Translations under genes and position numbers: made by a program
Assembly: GCF_900186865.1 (NCBI RefSeq)
Contig: NZ_LT906480.1
Coordinates: forward strand, 1,382,001-1,446,000
DNA: 64,000 nucleotides
Reading direction: 5' to 3'
From: Stenotrophomonas maltophilia
GTDB lineage: Bacteria > Pseudomonadota > Gammaproteobacteria > Xanthomonadales > Xanthomonadaceae
In this document: positions 33,052-41,859 of the stretch, in pieces
How positions within the stretch are numbered: position 1 is the stretch's first letter
Layout: each line of letters starts with the position of its first letter
Notes under the pieces: model-generated
Told to the model about the DNA's origin: nothing
Database searches by the model: none
The model's input: only the letters and a program-made list of their open reading frames with translations

Positions 33052-33174
33052 ATGTATATTTTTGCCGATGCTTACGAGTTCGCCGTGGACAACGTGGGGA
33101 ACCTGCTGTTGACGTTGGGTGCGTTTTCGGTGGTGAGCTACGTGGCCGCCAACGTGGCAGGGTTGCTGGCATGA
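33052..33174 (+). CDS. 40-residue membrane peptide
   Basis: M-Y-I-F-A-D-A-Y-E-F-A-V-D-N-V-G-N then one membrane helix (L-L-L-T-L-G-A-F-S-V-V-S-Y-V-A-A). GGGGGAGG precedes the ATG, a strong ribosome site that supports expression. Overlaps the next start (ATGA). Could be a small pilin-like or accessory subunit; function unknown. Confidence 0.5.
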   Translation: MYIFADAYEFAVDNVGNLLLTLGAFSVVSYVAANVAGLLA

Positions 33175-33284
33175 TGGCCTGGTTGAGGGAGGATTTAGAG
33201 CAGATGGATCTGCACACCGTCTCACTTTTCCTACAAACCGGGGTTTTGGTCGGCGCGGCTTTCATCCTCAAGATCGCTTGCTGA
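33171..33284 (+). CDS. 37-residue membrane peptide
   Basis: M-M-A-W-L-R-E-D-L-E-Q-M-D-L-H, then one hydrophobic helix ending in L-K-I-A-C. Coupled to the upstream peptide by ATGA overlap. Together they form a pair of very small membrane proteins ahead of the ankyrin and coupling-protein genes. Confidence 0.45.
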   Translation: MMAWLREDLEQMDLHTVSLFLQTGVLVGAAFILKIAC

Positions 33285-33318
33285 TTGCCAAAACCGAAAA
33301 AGACGGTATGCAAAGGGG

Positions 33319-34389
33319 ATGGAACCCCAACACGACAACCCAGCAGGCAACCCAGGTGGGGGCGATTTCTTGAATCGTCCCCACGAGCCGTTGCTTCATC
33401 CCATCCTCCACCCCCTGACGCTGGCCCAGTTCTACGGGAAGCATCACGAGGCCGCCGCGGCCGCCGATGCGCGGGAAGTGTTGGACCTGGCCACGCGGTT
33501 TTGCCGAGAGGCCCAGGTTTGCGGGTTGGACACCCACACCGACGCGGGCTTTGACTGGGTGATGACCCCCAGCCGTTTCTCCAACCGCATTTCCCTGGAG
33601 CTGGGGCAGGGTGGCCACACCGCGTTGCTTCAGGTCGATCCGGACCTGTCCGCTCACCCGCTCGACGCAGCCATCCATGCCGGCGTGCTGGGCCACAAGC
33701 CCCTAGCCTCCGCCTACGCCTTGCTCCCGGCCGAGCAGCGGGATGGGCTGTTAAGAGAACTGAGGGAATCCATCGGCCAGGTTCAGTCGAACCGCTCCGC
33801 AGCGAAGCAGCTTCAGGCCCTCCGAGCCCTGCCTGAACTGCCGGTGCCGTCTCAGCCGCCTCTGGACATCGCCCAACTGCTCCGGCGGTTTGAGGTCCCC
33901 GATGCCCAAGCCCGCTTGGCGGCTGACCACATCAAGGCGACCTATGGAGAAGCGCTAACCACAATGCATGGTAGCCAGGTGCTGGCAGCAGCCCATGCGC
34001 ATGCCCCGCACTTGGGGCTATACGGAGCCCCTTGGCAGACGTGGCTTTGCGAGAGCGCAACGACCGGCAACCTGGATGGGGTGGAGGCCTGTTTGCGCAT
34101 GCAGGCCGAGCCCAATGTGCCCGACGCCAACGGCGAGACGCCGCTACACCTCGCCGCGCGCCACGGCCACCCCGGCATCGTTCGTCGGTTGATTGAGGCC
34201 GGCGCGGATCCAGCGTTGGGGAACCCCCGCGGGGAGACTCCCCTGCATGTGGCGGCCCAACACAAACGCGCGCAGTGCTGCCTGGAGCTCATGGCCGCAG
34301 GCGCGGACCCTGGGCAGTTGGATCGTGAGGGGCGCAAGCCGGGCGACGCTCACCGGGAGAAGGCACGTGAGCAAGTCCACGGTTTATGA
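33319..34389 (+). CDS. Ankyrin-repeat protein of the transfer region
   Basis: 356 residues. The N-terminal 200 residues are helical and unrecognised. From about residue 250 there are ankyrin repeats: G-N-L-D-G-V-E-A-C-L-R, then D-A-N-G-E-T-P-L-H-L-A-A-R-H-G-H-P-G-I-V-R, then N-P-R-G-E-T-P-L-H-V-A-A-Q-H-K, and a last D-R-E-G-R-K-P. AAAGGGG precedes the ATG. It overlaps the coupling-protein start by 23 bases, so the two proteins are probably made together and may interact. Confidence 0.75.
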   Translation: MEPQHDNPAGNPGGGDFLNRPHEPLLHPILHPLTLAQFYGKHHEAAAAADAREVLDLATRFCREAQVCGLDTHTDAGFDWVMTPSRFSNRISLELGQGGHTALLQVDPDLSAHPLDAAIHAGVLGHKPLASAYALLPAEQRDGLLRELRESIGQVQSNRSAAKQLQALRALPELPVPSQPPLDIAQLLRRFEVPDAQARLAADHIKATYGEALTTMHGSQVLAAAHAHAPHLGLYGAPWQTWLCESATTGNLDGVEACLRMQAEPNVPDANGETPLHLAARHGHPGIVRRLIEAGADPALGNPRGETPLHVAAQHKRAQCCLELMAAGADPGQLDREGRKPGDAHREKAREQVHGL

Positions 34390-36277
34390 CTGCTGGAGCT
34401 GGACGGTCCCGTCGAGCATCGAGCCAAGCCGGGCCGTCCGCTATTGGCCCCAGGCCCTGCTGTCTGGGGCATGCGTCGCGGCGCTGACCTATCCCGCGGC
34501 TCTCTGGCTGGGCTGGCAAATCCCATCATCACATTCACTGATGAACTTCGGTCAGGCACTGACTGGCAGCCTGGCGGCGCTGGGGAACCTTGCCACCGGC
34601 ACGATCTCATTCCGAGAGCCTGCCGCCGCATTCTGGGAGGTGGCCAAGGAGCAGGCAACGTTTGGCACGTTGGCACGGGTCGGCGTTGCGGCGGGCTTGG
34701 CAGGGTGGGCGTCGATTTGGGCGACGCGGCGTGGGCTCATCCCGCGCTCAAATACCTGGCATGTGTCCGGCGCTCAACTGTTGCAGGGGAAAGAGGCCCT
34801 GACTGAAGCCCGGCGTCGTTCGCTTACAAAGAAGGAGCAGAGGGGCGAGCGGCATGCGTTGTCACTACATCCGGCTTGGGTGGTCAGCAAGAAGCTGCTG
34901 GCCCGTCACATGTTCATCTATGGAGCCGTGGGAATGGGCAAGTCAGTCATCCTGAAGCACCTGCTGGAACAGGTTGTTCGGCTCGACAAGAAGGCTTTCA
35001 TCTACGACATCAAAGGAGACTTTACGTCGATCTTCGAGCGCCCGGTGATCGTCTGCCCCTTCGACAAGCGAAGCTGGATCTGGGACGTGGGCCGGGACGT
35101 AGCGACGCAAGCCCAAGCCGCCGCGTTCTCCCAAAGCATCATCCCCCCGGAGGAGGGCAGCGGCGCATTCTGGGCGTCTGCGGCGCAAGCCTTGCTGGAA
35201 GGGTGCGTGCGCGAACTCCAGGCCACGAAGGGCAAGAACTGGGGGTGGGCAGAGTTGGCCGCGTTGGTTGCCCGTCCCGCTGAACCGATGGCTAAAGCAC
35301 TGTCGCTCTACTACCCCCGAGCCGCCGCTCTCATTTCCAATCCCGATTCGAACACCACCAGCAGCTGTATCGCCGTGCTCGCCAACGGCACCGCGGTTAT
35401 CGAGCGCCTAGCCTTGGCATGGCCCGAGCGCACGCCTGGGCAGATGTTCTCCATGCTGGACTGGATCAAGGACGACTACACGGGATGCAAGCAGGTCATT
35501 GTTCAATCAGGTCCTGATGAGGTGCTAACCAAGGCCTACATCTCCGCCATGATCAACGTCGCGGTGCCGGAAATCATCGGCCCCTCGCTGCCAGATGACG
35601 AAACCGGGCGATTCCTGGGGTTCTTCTTCGATGAGCTTACCTCCGCCGGCAAGCTCAACATCGAGCTGTTGCTGGCCTTGGGACGCTCAAAAGGCGTGGT
35701 GGCCTGCATGGCCGTGCAGGATTGGTCACAGGTCGAGAGGGTCTATGGGGACAAGACCGCGCAAGCCTTTTCAGGGTTGGTCGGCACACACATTATTTGC
35801 CATCTCCAAATCGGCGAGACCCGGGAAAAAGTCTCCCGGAACCTGGGCAAGCGCACCGTGGCGTGGCGCACGCATGATGACAAGGCGACCGTCCACGAGG
35901 AGTCGAAAGCCGTTGTTCCGCCGGGGCGGCTCACTGACGACTTGGGCCCACGCAATGGCAGCGCCTATGGCTCCGAGAGTTGGGGCATCCGGGCCATTGT
36001 GCAGACAAGCCGGGACCCACTCTTGCTGGACTGGCCGGGCGTCAGCTACCCGCACGCGCGCGACGGCCAGGAACGCGCCGCGTGGACCCAACAGGGGGCG
36101 CGCCCGGTGGAGCAAAAGCCCATGCCACCGAGCGACGCGCAGAGCGCTGCAGAGGTCCAGCGGGTCTTGAAGATGACCGCCGACCAGGCCGCCGCGGAGC
36201 TGCGAAAACGTGGTGCCACGCCGCCGAAGCTCCGCGCCGTTTCAGACGACGAACTGGAAGCCATCTTCCGCAAGTAG
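34367..36277 (+). CDS. traD: TrwB/TraD-type coupling protein
   Basis: 636 residues from GTG 34367 with GGGAGAAGG ahead. Two N-terminal membrane helices (about residues 27-45 and 95-115) precede Walker A G-A-V-G-M-G-K-S at about 186-193, then I-Y-D-I-K-G-D, the D-x-K-G-D of VirD4-like proteins. Walker B G-F-F-F-D-E-L-T-S is at about 418, followed by A-V-Q-D-W-S-Q. This hexameric pump links the relaxosome to the transfer channel; its pairing with a MobF relaxase directly downstream is the TrwB-TrwC arrangement. The C-terminal 60 residues are polar and may contact the relaxase. Confidence 0.85.
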   Translation: MSKSTVYDCWSWTVPSSIEPSRAVRYWPQALLSGACVAALTYPAALWLGWQIPSSHSLMNFGQALTGSLAALGNLATGTISFREPAAAFWEVAKEQATFGTLARVGVAAGLAGWASIWATRRGLIPRSNTWHVSGAQLLQGKEALTEARRRSLTKKEQRGERHALSLHPAWVVSKKLLARHMFIYGAVGMGKSVILKHLLEQVVRLDKKAFIYDIKGDFTSIFERPVIVCPFDKRSWIWDVGRDVATQAQAAAFSQSIIPPEEGSGAFWASAAQALLEGCVRELQATKGKNWGWAELAALVARPAEPMAKALSLYYPRAAALISNPDSNTTSSCIAVLANGTAVIERLALAWPERTPGQMFSMLDWIKDDYTGCKQVIVQSGPDEVLTKAYISAMINVAVPEIIGPSLPDDETGRFLGFFFDELTSAGKLNIELLLALGRSKGVVACMAVQDWSQVERVYGDKTAQAFSGLVGTHIICHLQIGETREKVSRNLGKRTVAWRTHDDKATVHEESKAVVPPGRLTDDLGPRNGSAYGSESWGIRAIVQTSRDPLLLDWPGVSYPHARDGQERAAWTQQGARPVEQKPMPPSDAQSAAEVQRVLKMTADQAAAELRKRGATPPKLRAVSDDELEAIFRK

Positions 36278-36339
36278 TGGGGTTGTGGAGTCGCTGGGTT
36301 TTGGTAGATCTGAAGGGATACCCATTCCTGGAGAACTCC

Positions 36340-39267
36340 ATGTTCAACGTCACCGCATTGACCGCTCAAGGCACGGACAGCAAGTCCGGCGCGGCGGTGG
36401 TCGAGTATCTGATGCTCACCGAGTATTACCTCGACAAAGACGGGAACGCGCAGGGCACCATGGCCTGGGGCGGCAAGATGGCCGCGCACCTCAATCTCTT
36501 GTCCACGGCGGTAACACGGGAGAGCATGAGCAAGCTGGCCGAAGGATTCGACCCCCAGACAGGGAGGGCGCTTTGCCAGAACGCAGGCCAGAAAGGCAAG
36601 GTGCGGCCAAAGGTGGACAAGAACGGGGATCCCGTCCTGGACGCCCAAGGCAAGCCCGAGGTCGTGGTGGTCGGCGGCCACCGGGTCGGCTACGACGTCA
36701 CGGTGTCGGCGCCCAAGGACGTTGGGATTCTCTTTGCAATGGAGTCGCCAGAACGGCGCGATGCCGTGCTCAAGGCGCACCAAGCCGCCTCTACAGAAGC
36801 GATGAACCGGCTGGAACAGATGGTTGAGACTCGACGGGGAAAGGGCGGCAAGGACGTGATCGGCGTGAAGGGCCTGGTGTGGTCAAGCCACCAGCACTTC
36901 GCCGGGCGTGACCTCGACATGGATCTGCACACCCACCATCTCGTTTATGGGGTGGCGCTGGGAGCCGATGGCAAGGAATCGACCTTCGATGCCGTCGAAA
37001 TCTATCGCCATGCCCGGGCCATGGATGAAATCTACAAGCTGGAGCTCTACAAGAACCTTCAAGGGTTGGGCTATCAGGTCGAGCACGTCCGAGAACTGGA
37101 CGACGACGGCAAGGAGACCAACCGATCCTACGCACGCCTTGCGGGCATCGACCAGGACGTCATCGACCACTTCAGCAAGCGCCGGAAGGCCCTGCTCGAA
37201 TACGCGGAGCAGCATGGGGTCAGCACCCAACAGGCGAACAAGGCCACGCGGAAGCACAAGAACGAGCCCACTTACACGGAGTTGGTCGAGCACTGGCAGG
37301 AGGCTTTGAAGGACTTCGAGCTGACGCCGGAGACGTTGAAAGCAGCGCGGGGGAACCTGAACAAGGTGGAACACAAGAGCGACGCCGAGCTGCTGGAACT
37401 GCTCCACGAGAACGAAGCCGTGTTCAACGACATTGATTTGGTGCGGGTGCTGGGAATGGAATACGCCGGCAAGTTGGACGCGGCCGGACTCCATGCCCGC
37501 ATTGAGCAGTTCAAGCAAGACAATGGGCTGGTGCTGGTCAACGCCGAGCGCTTGGCAGACGAAGACCGGGGGCAGACACTGGCCCGCAAGCACACGGAAG
37601 ACCGGTTCTGCGCGCCATGGATGTTGCAAGCGGAGCAAGCGGTGGTGGACATCGCCAACCGCCGGGCCAACGAGACCCAGCACCATGCTTCGCAGGCCAC
37701 GGTGGATCGCGTCATTGAGGACTACCAGAAAGCCAAGGGCTTCCAGCTCTCGCAAGAGCAGTTGGTGGCCGTGAACCACATCTGTCGCGGCAGTGGCGGG
37801 GTGGCAAACTTGAGCGGCTTAGCAGGCACCGGCAAGACCACGATTTCCGAGCTCTACAAGGAAGCGCTGGAATCTGAGGGGATGGTGCTGCTGGGGGTGT
37901 GCGTGTCGAACAAAGCCGCCCAGAAGTTGGAAGTGGAATCAGGGATGCCCTCAACCTCCATGGCACAGATGCTTCACGACTTGGCCGAAGGCAAGCGCGA
38001 ACTCCAGCCCAACGACGTGCTGGTCATTGACGAAGCCGGCATGGTGGACACGCGGGACACCCGAGCCTTGTTGGCCTACGCAGAGAAGGCGAAATCCAAG
38101 GTCATCCTTCAAGGCGACGCCGAGCAACTGCAGCCCATCGGGGCCGGGTCCGGTTTTCAGCTCACCAAGCAAGCGGTGGGCGATGTGAAGTTGACCGAGA
38201 TTCGCCGACAGGCGCGGCAGGAGGACCGCGAGACGGCGATGGGGTTCTACGCCAAAAACGAGAACGGTGAAGTGGTCGATCTGAAAAAGGGCACCCGCAG
38301 CCGGCGCGAAACCTTGGAGCTGGGCGATGAGCAGAAGGAGCGCCTGATGGACTCCATCGTGGAAGCCCACTCGCAGGAGAAATGCATCGAGCGCCTGGTG
38401 AACGACTACTTCAAGAATCCAGCGGCGCTGGACGACAAGCTGGTGCTGGCCCACAGCCGGGCCGAGGTCGGCGCTCTCAACGCAGGGATTCGAAAAGGCC
38501 TCAAAGAACGCGGCGAGATCGGCACGGATGAGGTGGTGGTGGAGGGGCGCGTCAATGGACGAAAGTTCGATCTGGCCTTGGTAGAGGGAGATCGGGTGAT
38601 GTTCACAGCCAAACGCAAGGACTTGGGTGTGGTCAATGGCACCCAGGCCACCATCCAATCCATCAAAGCGTCGCGCTCTGGCGGCTACGATATCGTCGGC
38701 ACCTTGCGTTCGGAGAACCCAAAGGAGAATGGGCGCAAGGTGGTGTGGAACACGCACGAGCACAAGGCGGTGGTCCACGACTACGCGGTGACCGTCCACA
38801 AGAGCCAAGGGCAGGGCAAGCGCGAAGTGTTCCACCTTATGAACCTTGGGATGATGGACAACGCCAGTTCGCTGGTGGCCTTTACCCGTTTGACTAAAGG
38901 GAGCTACAAGCTGTATGGCACCTACGATGACGTGGAGCAACTCAACACCCGCTTGGGGTTGGAGCGATTGAAGGCGACCGTTCTGGACGCGGGGCTAAAA
39001 GACGATCCGCAACGGCCGGTTGTCCAGCGCCTTGGGGCAGCTGCACGCCCCACCGCTCAACGCCCAGCCGCTCAGCGAACGCGCATCCAAGGCAAGCTCG
39101 ACGCGCTGCTGAAGGAGCACGCGGAACGCCCAAAACCGCAGAGGAGCGAGGGCGAGCGCAAGGCCCGTTGGCTGCTGGAAGTGCTGGAGCCGTTGCGGCG
39201 GGCGCGCAAGGCGTCTCCCAAGCTGCCGGCGCAGTCCCCGAAACACACGCAGGGCTTCTCGTTGTGA
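36340..39267 (+). CDS. traI: MobF relaxase-helicase (TrwC/TraI-type)
   Basis: 975 residues. The N-terminal relaxase has paired tyrosines in E-Y-L-M-L-T-E-Y-Y-L-D and the metal-binding D-M-D-L-H-T-H-H at about 194-200 with an upstream H-Q-H-F. The C-terminal half is a RecD-like helicase: Walker A L-A-G-T-G-K-T-T near 495, V-L-V-I-D-E-A-G-M-V, I-L-Q-G-D-A-E-Q-L-Q-P-I-G-A-G and V-T-V-H-K-S-Q-G-Q. It nicks oriT, stays bound to the 5' end and unwinds the strand for transfer. The ATG at 36340 lacks a strong ribosome site (GGAGAACTCC). The start is 62 bases after the coupling-protein stop, so the two are likely cotranscribed. Confidence 0.92.
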   Translation: MFNVTALTAQGTDSKSGAAVVEYLMLTEYYLDKDGNAQGTMAWGGKMAAHLNLLSTAVTRESMSKLAEGFDPQTGRALCQNAGQKGKVRPKVDKNGDPVLDAQGKPEVVVVGGHRVGYDVTVSAPKDVGILFAMESPERRDAVLKAHQAASTEAMNRLEQMVETRRGKGGKDVIGVKGLVWSSHQHFAGRDLDMDLHTHHLVYGVALGADGKESTFDAVEIYRHARAMDEIYKLELYKNLQGLGYQVEHVRELDDDGKETNRSYARLAGIDQDVIDHFSKRRKALLEYAEQHGVSTQQANKATRKHKNEPTYTELVEHWQEALKDFELTPETLKAARGNLNKVEHKSDAELLELLHENEAVFNDIDLVRVLGMEYAGKLDAAGLHARIEQFKQDNGLVLVNAERLADEDRGQTLARKHTEDRFCAPWMLQAEQAVVDIANRRANETQHHASQATVDRVIEDYQKAKGFQLSQEQLVAVNHICRGSGGVANLSGLAGTGKTTISELYKEALESEGMVLLGVCVSNKAAQKLEVESGMPSTSMAQMLHDLAEGKRELQPNDVLVIDEAGMVDTRDTRALLAYAEKAKSKVILQGDAEQLQPIGAGSGFQLTKQAVGDVKLTEIRRQARQEDRETAMGFYAKNENGEVVDLKKGTRSRRETLELGDEQKERLMDSIVEAHSQEKCIERLVNDYFKNPAALDDKLVLAHSRAEVGALNAGIRKGLKERGEIGTDEVVVEGRVNGRKFDLALVEGDRVMFTAKRKDLGVVNGTQATIQSIKASRSGGYDIVGTLRSENPKENGRKVVWNTHEHKAVVHDYAVTVHKSQGQGKREVFHLMNLGMMDNASSLVAFTRLTKGSYKLYGTYDDVEQLNTRLGLERLKATVLDAGLKDDPQRPVVQRLGAAARPTAQRPAAQRTRIQGKLDALLKEHAERPKPQRSEGERKARWLLEVLEPLRRARKASPKLPAQSPKHTQGFSL

Positions 39268-39277
39268 GCAGCAGGCT

Positions 39278-39304
39278 GGGCGGCCATGCCGCCCATGTGC
39301 TTTT
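39278..39304 (+). terminator. Hairpin after the relaxase gene
   Basis: GGGCGGC, loop CAT, GCCGCCC, then GTGCTTTT. Reasonable terminator 10 bases after the stop. Confidence 0.45.
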
Positions 39305-39362
39305 CTCTCCAAACCGCTTTTGCTTGGAGGGGCGGCCCGCGGCTTCCGCCGGGGCCCTTGCT

Positions 39363-39845
39363 TTACAGGGTGGCCATGACCACGGCCTGCAGCACTATCA
39401 CCGCCACGCCGAAAAGGAAGGGGTAGAGGAACAGCCATTTGAAGAACCCCCAAGCCAGGGACGACGGAGCCCCCGCCGAGCGGCGCGGAACCGCCTCGGG
39501 CCACGCATACCCCGCCGCCAAGGACTTCATGTAACCAGTGGTGCGCCTGCGGGGATCGCGGATAAGAATGCCCGGTGGCTTGCTATAGATTCGCCAGCCA
39601 TGCTGAAAGGCTTTGTAACGCCAAGCGTATTCGTGAGCCTCCGCATCGGCCTGGGTGCCCGTCATGCTCGACAGCGGCACGAACGAGAATCGGCGCCCCT
39701 GCCAGCCCCCACGAGCGCTGCGGTGCTGCTGCTCGCGTTGGTTTAAGTCGACGGTCTGCCCCACGTAGCAGCACCCGTTGTCAAAGAACAAGCCGTAGAG
39801 ATGGCGTGGGCGGGACAGGTATTTCTGATTGCGTTTCCAGTTCAA
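39363..39845 (-). CDS. GIY-YIG-like nuclease domain with C-terminal membrane helix
   Basis: 160 residues from TTG 39845, with GGGAGG a few bases upstream; another TTG at 39857 is possible. Near the start, H-L-Y-G-L-F-F-D-N-G-C-C-Y-V-G-Q-T followed by R-E-x-x-H fits the GIY-YIG core (Y-x-L and Y-V-G-Q-T) of small single-strand nucleases. The tail has one membrane helix (F-F-K-W-L-F-L-Y-P-F-L-F-G-V-A-V-I-V-L). GIY-YIG proteins anchored in the membrane are unusual. It lies opposite to the relaxase gene, and a 20-bp inverted repeat sits immediately upstream. Confidence 0.55.
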   Translation of the reverse strand: MNWKRNQKYLSRPRHLYGLFFDNGCCYVGQTVDLNQREQQHRSARGGWQGRRFSFVPLSSMTGTQADAEAHEYAWRYKAFQHGWRIYSKPPGILIRDPRRRTTGYMKSLAAGYAWPEAVPRRSAGAPSSLAWGFFKWLFLYPFLFGVAVIVLQAVVMATL

Positions 39846-39859
39846 AGGTCCTCCCAAGA

Positions 39860-39879
39860 TGGGTATACCTACATACCCA
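39860..39879. promoter_or_regulatory. TGGGTAT/ATACCCA inverted repeat
   Basis: TGGGTAT, spacer ACCTAC, ATACCCA, overlapping the 5' leader of the GIY-YIG gene. Related to the repeat at 18651-18670. Confidence 0.55.
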
Positions 39880-39976
39880 TAAAAGAAAGATCCGATTCGT
39901 CAAGGCTCGCCACGAACAAAGGCCCCGAAGGGCCCTTGCCGAGATACGATCACCTCCTTTTCCACCACGCAATCGT

Positions 39977-41794
39977 TTAGCGCCCCAAGTTGATGCTCAA
40001 CCCGAAGCCGGCCACCGGCTTGTTGCCAGAGCCAAAGGACAGGCCAGCAGAAATACTGGTGCGCTCAGACACCCGAGCACCCCAGCCCACGGCCATTGCA
40101 GCACTGCCCCCCGAGAATCCCACGCCCACGTTCAGGTTCACCTGGCCAACGGCCGTGCCCCCGTTCTGGGCCGCAGCGGTGGCCATCTGGCTCATCGCGC
40201 CGAGTTGTGCGCCCAAGCCGTTGACGCGGCGATCCTGGTGCCGCAAACGGCGGTCCGTATCGACCCAGCGGTCATCCCACACCTGCTGCATTTCGTAGAC
40301 CTGCCCACCGTTCACAGCATCCGTGGACCCGCGTTCGATGCGCCCCGGAGCCACGCCGGTCACGCGCTGATTGCCCGCGTTGACGCCCGCAGTCGTCACC
40401 GAAGGGCCGCCTTGAATCGTCACGCCTTGGCCGTTGAGCGTGGTGGTGCCGACCTGGACGGAGCCCGCGTCAGACAGTTGCACGTTGTCGCTGACCGCCA
40501 CGGTTTGGGTGCCGTCCGTGTTGTCGGTCACCTCGACGTTCTTGCCCGCCCTTACAGTCGAGCCCGCGCCGGTCCCGGCGGTTCCATCCACCCCATCGGT
40601 GCCGGCAGGTCCTTGGACCCCTGGCTCCCCTTTCAGGCTTGCCAGCCAATCTTGTTCATTGCCTTGGAAGCCGTTGGCCAACGCCACCTCGTAGGCGCTT
40701 AACCCATCTGCGCCGCGCGGGCCGGGCGTGCCCGAACCGCTGCCTGGGTTTTGTTCAAGGAAAGTCACCCGTCCATCTAGGTCGTCCAAAGCGGCTCCCA
40801 CAGTTTGATGCGTGGCACCGCTGCGGAACTGATAAATGGGCGCGACAAAGTTGCCGTTGACGAACGTGGCGCCGCCGCCCAACGCTTGGGCCGCCTGACG
40901 GACCTGACCGAGGTTTGCGACGTCGGTGTCTGAGGTGCCGGCCCGAACGTTCGTGATTCGGCGGGTGCTCTGGCCTCCGTCCTCAAAAGTGGATCCCACG
41001 CTGACTTCGTCGCTGGCCCAGCAACGGCTATGAGAACCCAAAGCGACGCAATCCTGCGCTCGGGCCTCAGCCCCAACGCCTAGTGCAAGTGACTGAAATG
41101 CATCGGCAACGGCAGAACTGCCTATGGCGACTGCATGGTCAGCGTTTGCCTCTGCCAAGATGCCTTGAGCAATCGATGCATTGCCCCGCGAACGGCTGAA
41201 GTAGCCAAAGGACATGGAAAGATCCCCACTGGCTTGTGACTGGACACCAACCGCCAAGGAATGGGCTCCGGTAGCCGCGGATTGCGCGCCCAGGGCTATG
41301 GACGCTTCGCCCCCCGCGTAGCTCAGCGTGCCTACCGCGACGGCGCTCACCGCCGCGGCATTTGCGGCTTGGCCCGTCGCAATGGAGTTCGCGCCGGACG
41401 CTTGGGCATTCGTCCCCGACGCCACCGCGTTGTCTGCGGAGGCATTGGCTTGAACACCCGTGGCGACGGCCCCGTTCCCGGAGGCATTGGCATAGGCGCC
41501 CGTTGCAGTGGCATTCGGGGCTGAGGCTTGGGCGTATTCCCCGGTCGCCGTCGAGTTGTCTGCGGAGGCGTTGGCTTGAACGCCCGTGGCGATGGCCCCG
41601 TTCCCGGAGGCATTGGCATAGGCCCCCGTTGCAGTGGCATTCGGGGCTGAGGCTTGGGCGTATTCCCCGGTCGCCGTCGAGTTGGGTTCCGAAGCCGTGG
41701 CCCCGGTTCCCGTGGCGGTTTGAGCAAACGATGGGGAGGCAAACAACGAGGCCCCCATCAAAGCCGTTAAGATCGAAATGCGAAGCGAAGACAT
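39977..41794 (-). CDS. Trimeric autotransporter adhesin (YadA-like)
   Basis: 605 residues from ATG 41794, GGGAGG ahead. Signal peptide ends A-S-P-S-F-A-Q. The head is a run of 14-residue repeats of the type A-T-G-x-x-A-x-A-S-G-x-x-S, the YadA head pattern. It is followed by the neck S-T-R-R-I-T-N-V-R-A-G-T-S-D-T-D-V-A-N-L-G-Q, a stalk with a short collagen-like stretch (G-x-y triplets at about 352-362 and 385-405), and a C-terminal YadA anchor domain ending in N-L-G-R. Acts at the surface as a trimer for adhesion, perhaps between donor and recipient cells. A 126-bp tandem duplication lies in the head (41430-41681). Confidence 0.9.
   Translation of the reverse strand: MSSLRISILTALMGASLFASPSFAQTATGTGATASEPNSTATGEYAQASAPNATATGAYANASGNGAIATGVQANASADNSTATGEYAQASAPNATATGAYANASGNGAVATGVQANASADNAVASGTNAQASGANSIATGQAANAAAVSAVAVGTLSYAGGEASIALGAQSAATGAHSLAVGVQSQASGDLSMSFGYFSRSRGNASIAQGILAEANADHAVAIGSSAVADAFQSLALGVGAEARAQDCVALGSHSRCWASDEVSVGSTFEDGGQSTRRITNVRAGTSDTDVANLGQVRQAAQALGGGATFVNGNFVAPIYQFRSGATHQTVGAALDDLDGRVTFLEQNPGSGSGTPGPRGADGLSAYEVALANGFQGNEQDWLASLKGEPGVQGPAGTDGVDGTAGTGAGSTVRAGKNVEVTDNTDGTQTVAVSDNVQLSDAGSVQVGTTTLNGQGVTIQGGPSVTTAGVNAGNQRVTGVAPGRIERGSTDAVNGGQVYEMQQVWDDRWVDTDRRLRHQDRRVNGLGAQLGAMSQMATAAAQNGGTAVGQVNLNVGVGFSGGSAAMAVGWGARVSERTSISAGLSFGSGNKPVAGFGLSINLGR
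41430..41681 (-). repeat. Two tandem 126-bp repeats in the adhesin head
   Basis: 41430-41555 and 41556-41681 are nearly identical and in frame (42 residues, three 14-residue head repeats). This is a site for length change by recombination. Confidence 0.85.
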
Positions 41795-41859
41795 GAAAAC
41801 CCTCCCGAGTATGGATTGATACTTCATCCATAGCAGGCGATTGCATTTCCGCAAGGCGA

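Noticed and set aside
38889..38898. TTTGACTAAA, a match to the TTTTAGTCAA box.
   Set aside because: It is inside the relaxase helicase, encoding part of the conserved T-R-L-T-K segment, so the match is explained by coding sequence.
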